From Acetobacteraceae bacterium (GTDB lineage Bacteria > Pseudomonadota > Alphaproteobacteria > Acetobacterales > Acetobacteraceae), in contig CANJLW010000002.1 in the NCBI GenBank assembly GCA_947475245.1, positions 248,001 through 312,000 on the forward strand: a stretch of 64,000 nt of DNA, written 5' to 3'. This document shows, one piece after another, positions 60,945 to 64,000 of the stretch. Position numbers and translations under genes: made by a program. The notes under the pieces were generated by a model, which worked only from the letters and a program-made list of their open reading frames with translations, did not search any database and was not told the origin of the DNA. Each line of letters opens with the position of its first letter. Within the stretch, counting starts at the first letter, position 1.

Positions 60945-61904
60945 ATGTCGAACAAAGCCAATATTCTGCTCTGGACCGACAATCCCTCGCCCTTTGTCGC
61001 CGCGGTGGAGCAAGCGGGACTGATCGATCGCGTGTCGCTGGAGGTCCTTGCGCGCAAGGACATGCCCTCGGATGCGCAAATGGCGTCGACCGAGGCGATG
61101 CTCGCCTGGGGACCGGGGCCCGGGCTGTTGCCGCGCATGCCGAAACTGCGTTGGGCACAGGCCGTCACCGCGGGGGTCGAAGGGTGGCTGGCGCTGCCCG
61201 ATCTGCCCCCCGGTCTGACTGTGACCTGCGCGCGCGGCACGCATCGGGAATCGATGCCGGAGAACATTCTGGGCGCTCTGTTCTATCTGTCCAAGCCGTA
61301 CGCGGCGGCGGTCGAGGATCAGAAGGCCCATAAATGGACTCGGAAAGTGGGTATCCCGCTGAACGACAAAACGCTGGGCATCCTCGGTCTCGGCGCCATC
61401 GGTCAGGAGGTCGCTCGCTTGGCGCGCGCGATCGGTATGCGCGTGATCGGCACGCGGCGCGGCGGCGCACCGTTGCCCGATCTGGCGGAAGTCCTGCCGC
61501 CGGAGCGTACCAACGAAGTGCTGGCGCAGTCCGACTATGTCGTGGTCCTGCTGCCCGCGACGCCGGAGACCGAGAACTTCATCGACGCCGAACGGTTGTC
61601 GCACATGAAATCAGACGCCTGGTTGCTGAATTTCGGACGCGGCGCGTTGATCAAGGATGCCGATCTGATCCAGGCGGTGACGGGCAAACGCATTGGCGGG
61701 GCCATTCTGGACGTGTTTCGCCAGGAACCGCTGCCGCCGGAAGATCCGTTTTGGTCAACCGAGGGAATCGTCGTTCTGCCCCATATCGGCGGCGGCCATC
61801 CCCAGCGCGATCGCATCGTCGCGCGTCTGTTCGTGGATAATCTGACACGGTTCCTGAACGGTCAGCCGTTGCGAGAGGTCGTCGATCGCCAGTCAGGATA
61901 CTGA
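60945..61904 (+). CDS. D-2-hydroxyacid dehydrogenase family protein
   Basis: An NAD(P)-dependent dehydrogenase, 319 residues. The Rossmann motif is LGILGLGAIGQEVARLARAIGM, and the later NFGRGALIKDADL holds the conserved catalytic Arg region. DVFRQEPLPPEDPFW contains the Glu, and VLPHIGGGHPQ holds the catalytic His. It may act on glyoxylate, hydroxypyruvate or a 2-hydroxyacid formed in the upstream pathway. The ATG at 60945 is used; a GTG 12 bases earlier is possible. It converges with a GT4 gene, overlapping by 12 bases. Confidence 0.9.
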   Translation: MSNKANILLWTDNPSPFVAAVEQAGLIDRVSLEVLARKDMPSDAQMASTEAMLAWGPGPGLLPRMPKLRWAQAVTAGVEGWLALPDLPPGLTVTCARGTHRESMPENILGALFYLSKPYAAAVEDQKAHKWTRKVGIPLNDKTLGILGLGAIGQEVARLARAIGMRVIGTRRGGAPLPDLAEVLPPERTNEVLAQSDYVVVLLPATPETENFIDAERLSHMKSDAWLLNFGRGALIKDADLIQAVTGKRIGGAILDVFRQEPLPPEDPFWSTEGIVVLPHIGGGHPQRDRIVARLFVDNLTRFLNGQPLREVVDRQSGY

Positions 61905-62840
61905 GCGGTTCGGCAGGTCTCGCAACAACCCGACGACCGACGTGATTTGCCGGTCCAGGCTATAGCGTTGCCCGACCCAATCTCGATAAAGATTGGGTCG
62001 GGCATCCTGTATCAGCGCGACAGCCTGTTCCACGCTGGCGAACAGGCATTCCCCCGGCCACAGGCGTGCCGAACCGGGGAAGGCATGCACGACCGGAAAT
62101 GCCCCCACCGCCATCGCTTCCCCGATGTTCAGCCCAAAGCTTTCATACATCGATGTGGACAGCAGAATGCCCTTGTCGCGATACCAATGGGGCATATCCG
62201 CCACGTGACCCTCGAAGGTGATGGAGCCCTGGAGTTCCAATGACTCCATGAGCGCGTGGACATAGCGGGTGGTGCGCGTATCGGTCCACGCGCCGGCCAC
62301 ATGCAGCGAATAGCGCCGGTCCCGCGACAGCAGAGTATGCGCGATCTGCAACATCAGCATCGGGTTCTTTTTCGGTTCCAGATGACCGACCCACGCGATC
62401 TTGAAGCGATCCGGTTCGGCGGCGGCGAACAGCGCCATATCGATACCGTTCGGAATGATGTCCGGCCGCGGCATCGATCGTGCCGACTTGAAGTTCGTGA
62501 GCAGCAGTTCTGTAATGTCCTCTCCGACGGTGATCAGGCGGGTTACGCTCGACCAGTCGACTCGTGCCGGGAAATCCGTCTGCATCGCTTCGATGGAATG
62601 CAACCGCATCACACACGGCTTGCCCGCGAGCAGGCCGGAATTCGTCACCCACACTGCATGATCCCAGCACCATTCCAGCCACACGATATCGGCCCACGCG
62701 ATGGCTTCCGCCAAGCCGTCGTGGCCGCGCGCGGTCATGAAGCGTGTTTCGTACTCGGCGCGGAGTGCGGGCATCAGCGGTGCGAGGAAGCTCTCGCGCT
62801 CATTCTTGACGCGATCAAGCAGCAGCAGGCGGCTTGCCAT
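61893..62840 (-). CDS. Glycosyltransferase family 4 protein
   Basis: A GT-B glycosyltransferase, 315 residues. It has DWSSVTRLITVGEDI and IIPNGIDMALFAA. VGHLEPKKNPMLMLQIAHTL starts the donor domain, and STSMYESFGLNIGEAMAVGA is the E..G..E region of GT4. It is shorter than usual at the N-terminus. It is the last of three leftward genes, 4 bases after the FlaG-like gene. Together with the GT41 gene it may modify flagellin or a surface protein. Confidence 0.88.
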   Translation of the reverse strand: MASRLLLLDRVKNERESFLAPLMPALRAEYETRFMTARGHDGLAEAIAWADIVWLEWCWDHAVWVTNSGLLAGKPCVMRLHSIEAMQTDFPARVDWSSVTRLITVGEDITELLLTNFKSARSMPRPDIIPNGIDMALFAAAEPDRFKIAWVGHLEPKKNPMLMLQIAHTLLSRDRRYSLHVAGAWTDTRTTRYVHALMESLELQGSITFEGHVADMPHWYRDKGILLSTSMYESFGLNIGEAMAVGAFPVVHAFPGSARLWPGECLFASVEQAVALIQDARPNLYRDWVGQRYSLDRQITSVVGLLRDLPNRSVS

Positions 62841-62844
62841 GGTG

Positions 62845-63126
62845 TCAGGCGCTTGTCGGCAGGGTGTCGCGCGCGCCCCTGCGGTAAGCGTCGATCTGGC
62901 GCTTGGAGGGGATCGAGCTGCTGACTTCCCCGGCCTTGTCGCGGAATTCCATGATCACCAGCCCCGTGGACGGATCGAAGTTCAGGCTCGGGTTCATGGG
63001 CGACGGGCCGGAGGCCTGCTCTTTCGGTTTCGCGGGCGGCGCGGAGTCCGACGTACCGCGATCCCGCGCGATCTCTGGCCCGTGGCGAGCCGCGACCGTT
63101 CCTTGGATAGCCAAATCGATCGACAT
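62845..63126 (-). CDS. FlaG-like small protein
   Basis: A 93-residue protein. The first 45 residues are Pro/Ser/Ala-rich. The last part (PSLNFDPSTGLVIMEFRDKAGEVSSSIPSKRQIDAYRRG) resembles the FlaG fold (L.F..D..TG..V....D..TGEV...IPS...). FlaG proteins are flagellar-associated and sit near flagellin and filament-cap genes. It lies between a GT41 gene and a GT4 gene, all leftward. The assignment is modest because the protein is short. Confidence 0.6.
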   Translation of the reverse strand: MSIDLAIQGTVAARHGPEIARDRGTSDSAPPAKPKEQASGPSPMNPSLNFDPSTGLVIMEFRDKAGEVSSSIPSKRQIDAYRRGARDTLPTSA

Positions 63127-63211
63127 GGCGGAAGTACCATCGTTACGGTTACATCCCTCGCGGGATCGTCCCCGATATTGGCGGTAAGAGATTAATGAAA
63201 AGTAAATACCG

Positions 63212-64000
63212 TCAGTGTTTTGGTAATTTATTTTTCTCGCACCAGACGCGCCACGTATGTTTCAGCAGTACGCCCAGATGCAGCGCGAAGCGGGATGCAT
63301 CGCACAGCGGGCTCCGTCGCACCTGCGCGCGCAAGCCCAGCCGCAGTTCCGTCAACGCCGCTATGTCGCCGGCCTTTTGCAGCGCGTTGCGAATATAGTC
63401 GTTGATGTCTGCGGAAACCCAATCGGAAAGCCCCACATTCGACAGATGGCTGGTCGAATGCCGAGCGGAAAAGCTTTCGCCGGCCAGGGCGATGGTGGGC
63501 ACGCCCATCCATAGTGCCTCGCACGTCGTCAGACCGCCGGCATAGGGAAACGGGTCCAGCACGATGTCGATATCGTTATAGGCCGCCAGCAAATTGCGGT
63601 GCGCGGACGGGCCGCGCGTCTCGATGCGGTCGGGTGATACGCCGCATTCGGCAAAGTCGCTTCGAATCCGTTCGGCGGTTTCCATGTCGTTGAACTGATG
63701 CGTCTTCAGGATCAGCCGAGAGTCGGGCAGCGCCCGCATGATCTCGGCCCAGACACCGATCGCGACCGTCGTCACCTTTGCAAGATTGTTGAAGCAGCCG
63801 AACGTGATGAAGCCGTTGGTTTGCGCGGGCGGAGGGACGACATCCGGCGCATAGGCCGGCGGGCTGTAGCAGACATATCCGTCGGGCAGCCGCAGAAGCC
63901 GCTCCGAATAGCGGCTTTCCAGCGCCGGCGGGGTCTCCCACCGATCGGTCAGAAACCAATCCATCTCCGCCAGGCCGGAACTGTGGTTCTGCATGCCGAC
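63212..64000 (-). CDS. GT41 (SPINDLY/OGT-type) glycosyltransferase, C-terminal part, continues past window edge
   Basis: The C-terminal catalytic part of an O-GlcNAc-transferase-like protein. The frame stays open to the window edge, so the N-terminal (often TPR) part is outside. Blocks seen are SRYSERLLRLPDGYVCYSPP, GFITFGCFNNLAKVT, LILKTHQFNDMETAERI, HRNLLAAYNDIDIVLDPFPY and GGLTTCEALWMGVPTIAL. These are GT41 donor-binding motifs. GT41 enzymes glycosylate Ser/Thr on proteins, and bacterial members often sit by flagellin genes. The following FlaG-like gene supports that idea but does not prove it. Confidence 0.9.
   Translation of the reverse strand, partial: VGMQNHSSGLAEMDWFLTDRWETPPALESRYSERLLRLPDGYVCYSPPAYAPDVVPPPAQTNGFITFGCFNNLAKVTTVAIGVWAEIMRALPDSRLILKTHQFNDMETAERIRSDFAECGVSPDRIETRGPSAHRNLLAAYNDIDIVLDPFPYAGGLTTCEALWMGVPTIALAGESFSARHSTSHLSNVGLSDWVSADINDYIRNALQKAGDIAALTELRLGLRAQVRRSPLCDASRFALHLGVLLKHTWRVWCEKNKLPKH

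Overview
The window is about 64 kb of high-G+C, gene-dense DNA from an alphaproteobacterium. The best guess is Rhodospirillales, probably near the Acetobacteraceae. The clues are an ATP12-type F1 assembly chaperone, a membrane-anchored c-type cytochrome beside kdsB and pheA, a Hint-domain surface protein, a tricarboxylate-type (Bug) solute receptor, and several acyl-CoA and CoA-transferase catabolic genes. This placement is inference from gene content. There is no rRNA gene in the window. One tRNA gene is present, tRNA-Leu(GAG) at 9056-9141.

Layout. 1-1.3 kb: the end of the ribosomal protein operon (rpoA partial, rplQ, terminator). 1.3-18 kb: mostly housekeeping genes. These are an epimerase, a rarA-rluC-asmA-ATP12 run, lipB, the tRNA, an amidohydrolase, a Kef-type antiporter, a coiled-coil protein, a large secreted repeat/metalloprotease/Hint protein, and an ABC-F ATPase. 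17.9-18.7 kb: a two-gene module read here as a secreted RNase A-fold toxin and its CdiI-like immunity protein. 18.7-33 kb: catabolic and transport genes (LLM oxidoreductase, hydroxyacyl-CoA dehydrogenase, phosphotransferase, acyl-CoA dehydrogenase, two SDRs, Bug receptor, AmpG, GNAT, amidase, upp). They are interrupted by a single-chain type IIL restriction-modification gene (21.7-24.6 kb) and the 3' half of a broken mazF/pemK gene (about 29.9-30.1 kb).

33.4-44.3 kb: a type I secretion exporter (ABC transporter and HlyD adaptor) followed without large gaps by a Sel1-repeat protein, a giant two-domain glycosyltransferase, a protein of unknown function and a GT4 glycosyltransferase. This looks like a unit that glycosylates and exports a surface protein that lies elsewhere. 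44.3-53.7 kb: pheA, kdsB, cytochrome c, hisN, a complete yejABEF peptide importer, and an exported Fe/Mn superoxide dismutase. 53.7-61.9 kb: an LLM monooxygenase, then a lower-G+C pair encoding a TIR-domain protein and a membrane-anchored partner (candidate defence system). After these come an MFS exporter, CaiB transferase, enoyl-CoA hydratase, a possible truncated oxygenase, two tandem cupins and a 2-hydroxyacid dehydrogenase. 61.9-64 kb: leftward genes for a GT4, a FlaG-like protein and the C-terminal part of a GT41 (SPINDLY/OGT-type) transferase, perhaps linked to flagellin glycosylation.

The items most worth following are the RNase A-like toxin/immunity pair (all four expected catalytic residues are in place), the TIR plus transmembrane pair, the type IIL enzyme, and the Hint/zincin surface protein.
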